Shown one piece after another: positions 15,753 to 23,105 of a stretch of 43,298 nucleotides of DNA. Position numbers and translations under genes: made by a program. The stretch is taken from positions 1 through 43,298 of the forward strand of contig SECN01000014.1 of NCBI GenBank assembly GCA_004173515.1, read 5' to 3'. Position 1 is the first letter of the stretch. The number at the start of each line of letters is the position of its first letter. This DNA is from Myxococcaceae bacterium. GTDB taxonomy: Bacteria; Myxococcota; Myxococcia; Myxococcales; Myxococcaceae. A model generated the notes under the pieces. The model was given only the letters and a program-made list of their open reading frames with translations. It made no database searches and was not told the origin of the DNA.

Positions 15753-17687
15753 TCAACGCCCTACCGCTGCCGCTCGGAAGGAGTCGCGATGCGCAGCGAG
15801 TGACAGTGCCCACAGGGGAAAGACGCGCAGGTAGGTGTCGTAATGGATGGCACAGGTGCGGTTGAACACACCCGCCAACGGTTCGGGCGGCCACCGTCCC
15901 TCCGCGCCCTGCCTCGCGCGCAGCCAGGTCACGCCCCGGCGCGCGGCCTCCGAGTCCCCCTCTCCCATGGCCATCAGCGACATCAACGCCCACGACGTCG
16001 TCACCGCATGCCCCGTGGCACCCTCCACCCAACGCCGCTCGCGGCAGCTCTGGAGGGTCTCACTCCAGGAGCCATCCTCGCGCTGGTGGGCCCGCCAGAA
16101 CGCGGCGGCCCGGCGCAGCAGCGGGTCTCCGGACTCCATGCCGCCGGCCACCAGTCCCGCCACCGCGAACCACGTGCCGTAGCTGAAGCACACGCCCCAC
16201 GAACCTTCCCAACTCCCATCCGGGCGCTGCGTGCGGCGCAGGAATTCCAGGCCTCTCTCAATGGCGCGTCCCACCGGCGCACCCGGTTGCGCCCTCCGCC
16301 AGGCCACCAGCGCCTGCACGCACGCCGACGTGCACTCCACGAAACTGGTGTCCACCATGATGCCGGCGAACACATCCGAGGGATTGAAGCACTCCAACCA
16401 GCGCGGTCCCCGCTGTCGCTCGTAGGTGGACCAGCCGCCGTCACGGTTCTGGAGCGAGAGGATGAACGCCACGGCCTGCGCCAATCGTTCGCGAGGCACG
16501 CGGTTGAGCCCGAGCGGCTCCAACAACAGACACGCCTTCAGCGCCTCCGCGGTGCAGTCGCTGATGGGCCAGCCGTGCGCACGCGTGCTGAAGGGCCAGC
16601 CGCCCCGACTCGGATGCCGGTAGTGGCGCGCGGCGTGTGGCGAGTCCTCCAGCACCTGCTCCGCCTCCAGGAAGCGCCCTGCCCGCTCCAGTGACTCCCG
16701 CGCTCCGTCCGCGCGTCCCGAAGCCACCAGTGACTGCACCGCGAACGCGGTGTCCCAGAGCTGCGAGGAGTTGTAGCCGTTGATTCTCACTCCGTCCTCG
16801 GAGTGCTGGAGGTAGTCCTGCAAACGCGCCAGATGCGCCCGCACCTCCAAGCCTCCCGGCCGGGCCAGATGCCACACCACGGTGTTGAGCACCTTGTTGA
16901 GGGGCCCGATGCACAGGTGATGCGTGGCTTCATCCTCCCCACGAATCAATGTCAGGGATTCGTCCAGGGCCCGAGCACGCAGCCGCTTCGAGTGGATCCG
17001 CTCGTAGAAGCCAAGCACCCGGTTCACGGCGCGCAGCCAGGCACTCCGGGGGGTATAGGCGTCGGACACGGCCACCCGTGAGCGCGCCTCCTCCCAGTCC
17101 ACTTCCGAGTAGGGCTGGGGATACAGCTCGCGCCGCAGCTCGGCCAGGAGTGGCGTCTCCACCGCGCGGGCCCGGTGACCGTAGAGCCAACCCATGGGCA
17201 GGTACACCATGCGGCAATGGCACCACAGCCGCGACGGATGAAATGGCAGCGCTCGCGGCAACAGCCACAGTTCGGGAGGCACGGGAGCCAGCCCCGCGTA
17301 GTCGTAGAGTCCCAGCAGGGCGAGGATGAACTTTCCCCAGGAACCACTGCCCACCGGACCGCCCCGGGGCAGGAACCACGCCCTTGCGCGCACGAGGTCC
17401 GGATCGTCGGCGGCCACGCCCAGCAGCCGCGCCGACACGTAGTTGAGCACCGTCGTGAAGACGAGGCTGGGCGACTCCACATCGAGCCCCCAGCCTCCAT
17501 CCACGTTCTGGTGGGCACGCAGGTGGACGAGCATCCCCTCCCGGGTGCGCGCGTCGGGGCTTCGTCCCATCACATACAGGCCCGCCACGTACACCGGCCC
17601 CAGGAAGAGCGGACCGCTGTAGTCGCCCTTCCAGGAGCCATCCGCCTCCTGCGTCCGGGTCAGCACTTCAAGGGCTCGCTGGAGCAT
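15753..17687 (-). CDS. Oxidosqualene cyclase, predicted cycloartenol synthase type
   Basis: Cyclises (3S)-2,3-oxidosqualene to a sterol skeleton. The 644-residue frame has at least five QW motifs (such as QEADGSW, QNVDGGW, QNRDGGW, QRPDGSW, QREDGSW), as in all triterpene cyclases. The catalytic motif is DCTAE (D377), the oxidosqualene form, not the DxDD of squalene-hopene cyclases. Three product-controlling positions read Tyr305 (in GYNSSQ), His371 and Ile375 (in HGWPISDC), which match plant cycloartenol synthase rather than lanosterol synthase (Thr/Cys/Val in human). The start is uncertain: ATG at 17687 begins the family core, but the frame stays open upstream through a squalene synthase remnant to 18047. 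It is divergent from the epoxidase. Confidence 0.9.
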   Translation of the reverse strand: MLQRALEVLTRTQEADGSWKGDYSGPLFLGPVYVAGLYVMGRSPDARTREGMLVHLRAHQNVDGGWGLDVESPSLVFTTVLNYVSARLLGVAADDPDLVRARAWFLPRGGPVGSGSWGKFILALLGLYDYAGLAPVPPELWLLPRALPFHPSRLWCHCRMVYLPMGWLYGHRARAVETPLLAELRRELYPQPYSEVDWEEARSRVAVSDAYTPRSAWLRAVNRVLGFYERIHSKRLRARALDESLTLIRGEDEATHHLCIGPLNKVLNTVVWHLARPGGLEVRAHLARLQDYLQHSEDGVRINGYNSSQLWDTAFAVQSLVASGRADGARESLERAGRFLEAEQVLEDSPHAARHYRHPSRGGWPFSTRAHGWPISDCTAEALKACLLLEPLGLNRVPRERLAQAVAFILSLQNRDGGWSTYERQRGPRWLECFNPSDVFAGIMVDTSFVECTSACVQALVAWRRAQPGAPVGRAIERGLEFLRRTQRPDGSWEGSWGVCFSYGTWFAVAGLVAGGMESGDPLLRRAAAFWRAHQREDGSWSETLQSCRERRWVEGATGHAVTTSWALMSLMAMGEGDSEAARRGVTWLRARQGAEGRWPPEPLAGVFNRTCAIHYDTYLRVFPLWALSLAAHRDSFRAAAVGR

Positions 17688-17814
17688 GTCCTTGCCCCCC
17701 CGGCTCGCGCGGCCCGGGAGGGAACGGGCTGGCGCACCGACGCCCCCCGCATCTGGACGGGCAGCTTCAGCGTCCGCTCCACTTCGCTGCCGGACCTCCT
17801 CCGCTGGCGAGGCC

Positions 17815-18023
17815 GCCCGTGCGTCGTTCAAACCGTCCCCGTCCCCGTCAGCTCTCAGCTCCCAGTGCATGCGCATCATGTCCTCGGTCATCGTGCGCAC
17901 CCAGCGCGGGATGTGCGTCGGCCTCCCCTCGCGAGGGAGCGAGGTCAGCGTCCCCCACGCCGCAGGACTCCCTTCGCCGCACGTGCTTCGTCGCACCGCG
18001 GGCCGCCCACCTGGGACCGCCAC
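17815..18023 (-). pseudogene. Squalene synthase remnant (unit 1), in frame with the cyclase
   Basis: This stretch aligns with the intact synthase at 20080-21135. The upstream leader is conserved, the synthase ATG is replaced by GTG at 18023, and the AGGAGG ribosome site is eroded. After ~20 unrelated codons the frame resumes with T-L-T-S-L-P ... P-x-W-V-R-T-M-T, matching T-L-A-S-L-P ... V-A-R-C-V-R-T-M-T (synthase residues 114-134). It then fades through a segment like D-G-L-N-D-A-R-A (matching E-G-L-P-D-L-Q-A). Both catalytic Asp motifs are gone, so it cannot be an enzyme. The remnant is in frame with the cyclase, so a fused N-terminal extension on the cyclase is possible. Confidence 0.75.
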
Positions 18024-18107
18024 GCCTGTCTGCCCTGCGTGCGGCACGACCCATCCATGGCTAACTCGTCAATGACAGACTGAACGTCAGATGACCGTGA
18101 GGGCCGC
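18024..18107. promoter_or_regulatory. Bidirectional promoter region of unit 1
   Basis: 84 bp between the epoxidase GTG and the remnant synthase start. It is clearly similar to 21136-21222: both share CCATGG(C)(T/C)AACTC(G/T)TCAAT and GTGAGGGCCGC just before the epoxidase start. It should drive the epoxidase rightward and the synthase-cyclase message leftward. No specific -35/-10 could be assigned. Confidence 0.55.
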
Positions 18108-19523
18108 GTGGGGGACATCGATGTGGTGATTGCCGGAGGCGGGCCCGCGGGTTGCGCGGTGGCGGCGGCGCTCGCCGACCTGGGGCTGTCCGTCCTGCTG
18201 GTGGATGCCGGCGTGGACCGCCACAAGCAACTCGCGGGGGAGCTGCTCCACCCCCCGGGCGTGCGGGACCTGCGAGAACTGGGCTTCGGCGATGTCGTCG
18301 GGGCCTGGCCGGCCCAGCCCGTGCGTGGCTTCGCGGTGCGCTTCCACGCCCCCGCCCATACGCTCATCCTGCCCTATGGGAGCGGCATCACCGGACTGTC
18401 GCTCGAGCATGCCGCCTTGACCGTGCCCCTCCAGGAGTCGGTGGCCCGGCGGCCCGGTGTCACCCTGCTCGCCCGAGCCCGCGTGACGGCCGTGGACCGC
18501 AACGACGCGCACGGCGTCCGCCTGCGCTTCTCCTCCCAGGGCACCGAGCATGCGATTCACGCCCGCCTCCTCGTGGCCGCGGACGGACGCTCCTCCGCCG
18601 TGCGGAGGATGCTGGGCATCGCCGAGCACCATCAACGCCTCTCCACCATGCTGGGCGTCACCGTGGACAGTGCCTGCCTGCCCTACCCCGAGCATGGCCA
18701 CCAGTTCGTGGGAGGTCCCGTGCACGCGCTGGCCTATGCCATCCAGCCAGGCGTGGCGCGCGTGATGGTCGACCTGCCCCTGGGCAGCAGCGCCTCCATG
18801 TTGAAGGCCCGGCCGGAGCTCCTGCTCGCCCTGCCCTCCCACTTGAAGGCCGAGGTCCAACGCGCGCTGGAACAGCAGCCCGCGCCGCGCATGGCGTCCA
18901 ACGACGACTGGCTGGCGGAGACCGTCTGGGCGGGAAGCGCCGTGCTCGTGGGGGACGCCGCCGCGTGCTGCCATCCGCTCACCGCCAGCGGCATGGCGTC
19001 GTGCTTCCACGATGCCCGCGCCCTCCAGGAGGCCCTGCACCGCCACCCGGGCCACATCGCCCGTGCGCTGGAGCACTACGCGAATGAGCGACGGCCGGCC
19101 CAGCGCACCCGCGTCGCGCTCGCCTCCGCGCTCTACAGCGCCTTCGCCGGGCAGGACGATGGCATGTGGGCCCTGCGCATGGGCCTGAGACGCTATTGGG
19201 AGCACAGCCCTCGCGGAGCCCGCGCCTCCATGGCCCTGCTCTCCTCCGAGGAGCCGCGCATGCGCGTGATGGCCCGCGAATACCTGCGCGTCGTCGGCCA
19301 CTCCTTCATCGCGATGCTCTCGCTCCACGGCCAGGGTGGACGTCTGCGGTCCGCCGCCCCCCTGCTGCGCTCGGCGGGGCCGCCCCTGCGGGATGCCGTG
19401 GCGAGCGCGGTGGAGCAGGTGGGAAGCTGGCTGCACCGCCGCGTCCGCCGTCCCGTCTACCGGCTGGCCCGCGCCGGCTGGGCGTCACCCCGGCGCGCCT
19501 TCGAATCCAACCGGTCGCGCTGA
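18108..19523 (+). CDS. Squalene monooxygenase (squalene epoxidase)
   Basis: A 471-residue FAD monooxygenase converting squalene to 2,3-oxidosqualene. GGGPAG (10-15) binds FAD; a DG motif (AADGRSSAVRRML) lies near residue 160 and the GD motif GDAAACCHPLTASGM near 285-300. The last resembles the GDAxxxRHPLTGGGM signature of eukaryotic squalene epoxidases. The C-terminal ~130 residues are helical and amphipathic, consistent with membrane association. Its position back-to-back with oxidosqualene cyclase supports the substrate. The GTG start at 18108 is supported because the second, degenerate copy has ATG at the homologous place. Without this gene the cyclase would have no substrate, as the other copy lacks both later FAD motifs. 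Confidence 0.88.
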   Translation: MGDIDVVIAGGGPAGCAVAAALADLGLSVLLVDAGVDRHKQLAGELLHPPGVRDLRELGFGDVVGAWPAQPVRGFAVRFHAPAHTLILPYGSGITGLSLEHAALTVPLQESVARRPGVTLLARARVTAVDRNDAHGVRLRFSSQGTEHAIHARLLVAADGRSSAVRRMLGIAEHHQRLSTMLGVTVDSACLPYPEHGHQFVGGPVHALAYAIQPGVARVMVDLPLGSSASMLKARPELLLALPSHLKAEVQRALEQQPAPRMASNDDWLAETVWAGSAVLVGDAAACCHPLTASGMASCFHDARALQEALHRHPGHIARALEHYANERRPAQRTRVALASALYSAFAGQDDGMWALRMGLRRYWEHSPRGARASMALLSSEEPRMRVMAREYLRVVGHSFIAMLSLHGQGGRLRSAAPLLRSAGPPLRDAVASAVEQVGSWLHRRVRRPVYRLARAGWASPRRAFESNRSR

Positions 19524-19528
19524 AAGCG

Positions 19529-20080
19529 CCAGCCCCCATCACGGTTCTGGAGCGAGAGCAGGAACGCCACGGCCTGCGCCATCCTCTGGCGAGGCACCCG
19601 GTTGAGTCCGAGCGACTCCAACAACAGACACGCCTTCAGCGCCTCCGCGGTGCAGTCGCTGGTAGGCCATCCATTGGCGCGTGTGCTGAAGGGCCAGCCG
19701 CCCCGGCTCGGATGCCGGCAATGGCGCGCGGGGTGCGGCGAGTCCTCCAGCACCTGCTCCGCATCCAGGAAGCGCCCCGCGCGCTCAAGGGTGGCCCGAA
19801 TCCCCGCCGCCGGTCGCGACACCCTCAGGGCCTGCACCGCGAACGCGGTGTCCCAGAGCCGCGAGGAGTTGTAGCCGTTGATCGTCACTCCATCCGGGCA
19901 GTGCTGGAGGTAGTCCGGCAGGCGCTCCAGGTGCGCCCGCCCCCCTGGCCCTCCGGCCGGACCTCGTGCCACACCACGGCATGGAGCACCTTGCTGAGGG
20001 GCCGATGCAGATGAAATGCGTCGCCTCGTCCCCCCGAGAATCAACGCCAGGACCTCCTCCAGCGCGCGGGCCCGCCGCAT
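19529..20080 (-). pseudogene. Oxidosqualene cyclase fragment (unit 2)
   Basis: This aligns with residues ~236-418 of the intact cyclase (16435-16983). The C-terminal third is absent because the duplication breakpoint falls just after the QNRDGGW motif; the N-terminal third has been lost where the synthase stop now abuts. Three single-base deletions relative to the intact gene, near 19930-19945, 20002 and 20030, break and then restore the frame. DCTAE is still present but the product-specificity pair has drifted from His/Ile to Asn/Thr (ANGWPTSDC). It cannot encode an active cyclase. The open frame at the left end continues to a TAG at 19457 inside the antisense of the epoxidase, which is the old glycosyltransferase tail. 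Confidence 0.88.
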
Positions 20081-21135
20081 CACCACATCGCCTCCTCCTC
20101 ATGGGGCGCCGCCGAGCAGTCGGCGTAGAGCTGCCGCAGCGCCGCGTCCGACGCCATCCGCTCCTGGGTGAGCAGCATCAACATCCGCACCGACTCCCGG
20201 CTCAGCTTCACCGGCTCGGGGTCGAACACCGCGGGATTGCCCTCCACCGCGTTGAGCGTCGCCACCGCGAAGAAGAGGGGATACAGACAGAACAGCCGCA
20301 GTCCGGGCTCCTCCGTGGGAAGCGTCAAGGTGTATTCAAGCGCGACATCCAGCTCCCGGCGTGCCACCGCCACCAACTCGTGCATCAGCGCCACTGCCCG
20401 CGCGCGGTGGGCGGGCAGCGCGAGCGTGGCGGGCTCCAGCCCGTGCGCCGCCATCCGGTCCCTGGGCAGCCAGCAGATTCCCCGGTCCAGGTCGTCGCGC
20501 ACGTCCTTGAGGATGTTGGTGAGCTGCAGGGCCCGGCCAAAAGCAAGGGCTCGCGGCTCGAGTCGAGCCTGCCGCGCGGCCACCGCGGGTGAATGGTCGA
20601 TGAAGAGCCCCGTCAGCATCTCGCCCACCACGCCCGCGACGTAATAACAGTACATGAGTGTCGCCTGGAGGTCGGGCAATCCCTCGACCCGTCCCTTGTT
20701 CGCGTGGACCTGTTGGATGTGTTTCATCCCACCGGTCATGGTGCGCACACACCGCGCGACGTGTGGATGGACCCAGGAGGGGAGCGACGCCAGGGTTTCC
20801 AGCACCGTGGGCGTCCCCGCGAGCAGTTCGGCCTCCGCCACGGGGGTTTCGTCCCGCAGCGTGGGTTGCGCCCGATGCACGAAGGCCCGTGCGCGCGAGT
20901 CCCAGTCCCGTGCCAGCCCCGTCAGGTCCGCCAGTTCGTCGAGCAATCCACCCTGGAGCGCTCCAGGGGCCTCATCCTCCAGCGTGTCCGCGATGCGGCA
21001 CAGCAGGTAGGCCACCGTCACAGCCAGGTCCAGGGGCGTGGGCAGCAGCGGAATGTTCAGCGCGAACGTCCGGGACACCCGGGGCAACTGCGTGCGACAG
21101 AACAACGCCCCTGACGACTCTCGTGTAGCAACCAT
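20080..21135 (-). CDS. Squalene synthase
   Basis: A 351-residue trans-isoprenyl diphosphate synthase that condenses two farnesyl-PP to squalene. Both Mg2+-diphosphate-binding motifs are visible: DTLED (50-54) and DVRDD (211-215). The conserved SRTFALNI (21-28) and a CYYVAGVVGEML helix (163-174) are also present, and RALQLTNILKDVRDD is typical of squalene rather than phytoene synthases. The length is typical. ATG at 21135 follows a strong GAGGAGG site. It is the only intact synthase here, so it should supply the epoxidase and cyclase encoded in the other duplicated unit. Its TGA lies directly against the broken cyclase fragment, suggesting an ancestral synthase-cyclase operon. Confidence 0.9.
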   Translation of the reverse strand: MVATRESSGALFCRTQLPRVSRTFALNIPLLPTPLDLAVTVAYLLCRIADTLEDEAPGALQGGLLDELADLTGLARDWDSRARAFVHRAQPTLRDETPVAEAELLAGTPTVLETLASLPSWVHPHVARCVRTMTGGMKHIQQVHANKGRVEGLPDLQATLMYCYYVAGVVGEMLTGLFIDHSPAVAARQARLEPRALAFGRALQLTNILKDVRDDLDRGICWLPRDRMAAHGLEPATLALPAHRARAVALMHELVAVARRELDVALEYTLTLPTEEPGLRLFCLYPLFFAVATLNAVEGNPAVFDPEPVKLSRESVRMLMLLTQERMASDAALRQLYADCSAAPHEEEAMW

Positions 21136-21222
21136 GCCTGCCTCCTCTGGGTGCGGCGTCTTGCGTCCATGGCCAACTCTTCAATTGCAGACACACGTGG
21201 TGCATGACCGGGTGAGGGCCGC
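21136..21222. promoter_or_regulatory. Bidirectional promoter region of unit 2
   Basis: 87 bp between the squalene synthase ATG and the start of the broken epoxidase. It is homologous to 18024-18107. The strong GAGGAGG ribosome site of the synthase lies at its left edge. Two diverged copies mean the locus has duplicated control as well as coding DNA. Confidence 0.5.
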
Positions 21223-21966
21223 ATGGAGGACGTCGATGTGGTGGTGGTCGGAGGCGGGCCCGCGGGCTGCGCGGCGGCGGCGGCGCTTGCCGACTTGAAG
21301 CTGTCCGTCCTGCAGGTGGACGCGGGCGTGGACCGCCACAAACAACTCGCGGGGGAACGGCTCCACCCCACCGGGGTGCGGGACCTGCGCGTGCTGGGCC
21401 TGGGAGCCGTCGTGGACGCCTGGAGGTCCGAGACCGTGCGCGGCTTCGCGGTGCACTTCCAGGCCCCCGCCCGCACGATCACCCTGCCTTATGGCAAGGG
21501 CGTCACCGGGTTGTCGCTCGAGCACTGCGCGCACAAGAGGAGGCCCGCCCAGCGCACCCGCGTCACGCTCGCCTCCACGCTCTACAGCACCTTCGCCGGG
21601 AAGGACGAGGGCATGCGGGCGTTGCGGCAGGGCCTCATGCACTACTGGGAGCACAGCCCGCATGGAACCCGCGCCTCCCTGGCCCTGCTCACCTCCGAGG
21701 AGCCGCGCATGCGGGTGATGACCCGCGAGAACCTGCGCGTCCTCAGCCACGCCCTCATCGCCATGCTGTCGCCCTGGGCGCCAGTCAACCGGCGGCGGTC
21801 CGCCGCGCCGTTGGTGCGCGCGTCCGGGCCGCCCCTGAGGGATGCCATGGCGAGCGCGGTGGAACAGGCGGAGGGCTGGCTGCATTCGCACGTCCGCCGT
21901 CCCGTCTACCGGCTGATCCGGGCGAGCGAGGCATCTCCCAGACGCGCCTTCGCATCCAGGCGGTAG
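21223..21966 (+). pseudogene. Internally deleted squalene epoxidase (unit 2)
   Basis: A 247-residue open frame made of the first 101 and last ~145 residues of the epoxidase. The sequence passes from LSLEH (residues 97-101) straight into C-A-H-K-R-R-P-A-Q-R-T, which in the intact protein follows LEH at 321-323. This is a precise 666-bp, in-frame deletion between two copies of CT(C/G)GAGCA. The DG motif and the GDAAACCHPLT flavin motif are gone, so it cannot be a monooxygenase. It remains free of stops and frameshifts, which implies a fairly recent deletion or some retained role for the membrane-binding tail. It overlaps the glycosyltransferase 3' end by 61 bp. Confidence 0.85.
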
Positions 21967-23105
21967 TTGCGTCCGCGCCAGTCCACCTGGCGCGACAGCC
22001 GCCCGGACAGCGCCACCCCCGCGACCAGCAATGGCATCACCGCGGGCACCCAGAAGTGACGGGGCGCGACGCGCGGCCCATGATACGCCCGCTGGAGTTG
22101 GAGCTGGCTCCACACGGAGAAGCCAATCGGCAGCGTCGCCAGGGCCGCACGTCCCCAGGCCCGTTTCGCTACCGCCGTCGCGAGCCCTCCCCACGCAAGC
22201 CAGCCCACCAGCCCCCGCACCCAGTTGGGCCGCACGAAGGCCCAGGGCAGGCCCGTCTCCGAGAAGAGGATCCACCGCCGGAAGATGCGCAGGAACGCGC
22301 GCAGCTCCAGTTGTCCCGTGACGATGCGCAGGGGCACATGGACGACGCGGTTCTTCCATCCGGCCTCGTGCAGCCGGCGCCCCAGGTACATGTCATCCAC
22401 GAACTGGCCGGCGGCGCAGCCCACTCCGCCAATGGCTGCGAGCGCTTCGCGGCGGAAGACCATCAACTGCCCCATGATGAAGGGCATCGCGCCGTCCGCC
22501 TCCGCCGCGCGCGCCACCGACGCGCCGTACCACGCATTCACCAGCAGCCCGTAGCCCACGTCGCCCGACAGGGGTGCTTCCCCCGCCACGTAGATGGGCG
22601 CGAACGTGGCGCCCGTGCGCGCATCCTCCAGCAGCGCCCCCACCAACGCCGTGAGCACCCCGGGCGCGGGGCGCGTGTCGGAGTCGCTGAAGGCCACGAG
22701 CGTGCACCGCGAGCGGGCCACTCCCACCTGCATGGCATTGAGCTTGCCCGTCAACCCTTCGGGGGGCTCGCCCGCCACCAGCAGCTCCACCCGCTTCGCG
22801 CGCGTCGGGTGCCGGCGGACCTCCTCCCGGGTGGGAAGGAACGCCGGGTCGTCCTCGCTGTCGAAGACGAAGAGCACCTCCCACTCGCCCGGGTAGTCCA
22901 GGTCGAGCAGCGCGCGCACGTTCTGGCCCGCCTCCACATCCAGGCCCCGGATGGGACGGATGACCGTCACCGAAGGCGGCTCGAACGGCTTCGCGGAGGG
23001 CGCCGGACGCCGGCGCAGGCCCGCCATCAGCCCCAGGTGCCCGTGAAGCAGCAGGCCCAACCCCAGCGCGCCCGCCGCGCCCCACCCCACATCGCGCGCG
23101 TTCAA
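21906..23105 (-). CDS. Glycosyltransferase family 21-like (ceramide glucosyltransferase / HpnI-like)
   Basis: A 399-residue membrane glycosyltransferase. An N-terminal hydrophobic helix (about 8-30) precedes a GT-A domain with three acidic motifs: FDSEDD (81-86), DSD (141-143) and VDDMYLGRRL (236-245). The RW of an (Q/R)xxRW-like motif is at 277-278, but its first position is Ile. Two or three C-terminal membrane helices follow (about 285-385). The pattern fits ceramide glucosyltransferases and the hopanoid-associated HpnI. Context suggests a sugar acceptor among sterols or related lipids, which is inference. TTG at 23105 overlaps the transporter stop (TTGA) with GGAGG upstream, so translation is coupled. 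Confidence 0.82.
   Translation of the reverse strand: MNARDVGWGAAGALGLGLLLHGHLGLMAGLRRRPAPSAKPFEPPSVTVIRPIRGLDVEAGQNVRALLDLDYPGEWEVLFVFDSEDDPAFLPTREEVRRHPTRAKRVELLVAGEPPEGLTGKLNAMQVGVARSRCTLVAFSDSDTRPAPGVLTALVGALLEDARTGATFAPIYVAGEAPLSGDVGYGLLVNAWYGASVARAAEADGAMPFIMGQLMVFRREALAAIGGVGCAAGQFVDDMYLGRRLHEAGWKNRVVHVPLRIVTGQLELRAFLRIFRRWILFSETGLPWAFVRPNWVRGLVGWLAWGGLATAVAKRAWGRAALATLPIGFSVWSQLQLQRAYHGPRVAPRHFWVPAVMPLLVAGVALSGRLSRQVDWRGRNYRLDAKARLGDASLARISR

Larger units (their letters stand above)
16435..19528. repeat. Sterol duplication, unit 1 (intact cyclase and epoxidase, decayed synthase)
   Basis: This stretch and 19529-21985 are two copies of one ancestral segment. In order (left to right) each holds part of the cyclase (-), squalene synthase (-), an intergenic promoter and the epoxidase (+), ending with the last ~20 codons of the convergent glycosyltransferase. 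In this copy the cyclase continues intact past the left edge, the synthase is reduced to a ~210-bp remnant, and the epoxidase is full length. The antisense glycosyltransferase tail, including its TAG stop (19457-19459), is still readable opposite the epoxidase 3' end. Boundaries are approximate. Confidence 0.75.
19529..21985. repeat. Sterol duplication, unit 2 (intact synthase, decayed cyclase and epoxidase)
   Basis: Second copy of the segment at 16435-19528. It begins directly after the unit 1 epoxidase stop codon, at a junction where CCAG is shared by the cyclase (in DGGW) and the glycosyltransferase tail (in DWRG). In this copy the synthase and its ribosome binding site are intact, while the cyclase is a frameshifted fragment and the epoxidase has lost 666 bp. 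The right edge is the original neighbour, the glycosyltransferase, so unit 2 preserves the ancestral right border and unit 1 the ancestral left border. Confidence 0.75.

Noticed and set aside
15753..17687. Squalene-hopene cyclase and hence hopanoid synthesis
   Set aside because: The catalytic motif is DCTAE, not DxDD, and an epoxidase gene is adjacent, so oxidosqualene is the expected substrate.
19457..20086. Open frame of 209 codons on the minus strand read as an intact small terpene cyclase
   Set aside because: It corresponds only to the middle third of the cyclase, contains three compensating single-base deletions and ends in the antisense of the epoxidase. It is annotated as a pseudogene fragment instead.
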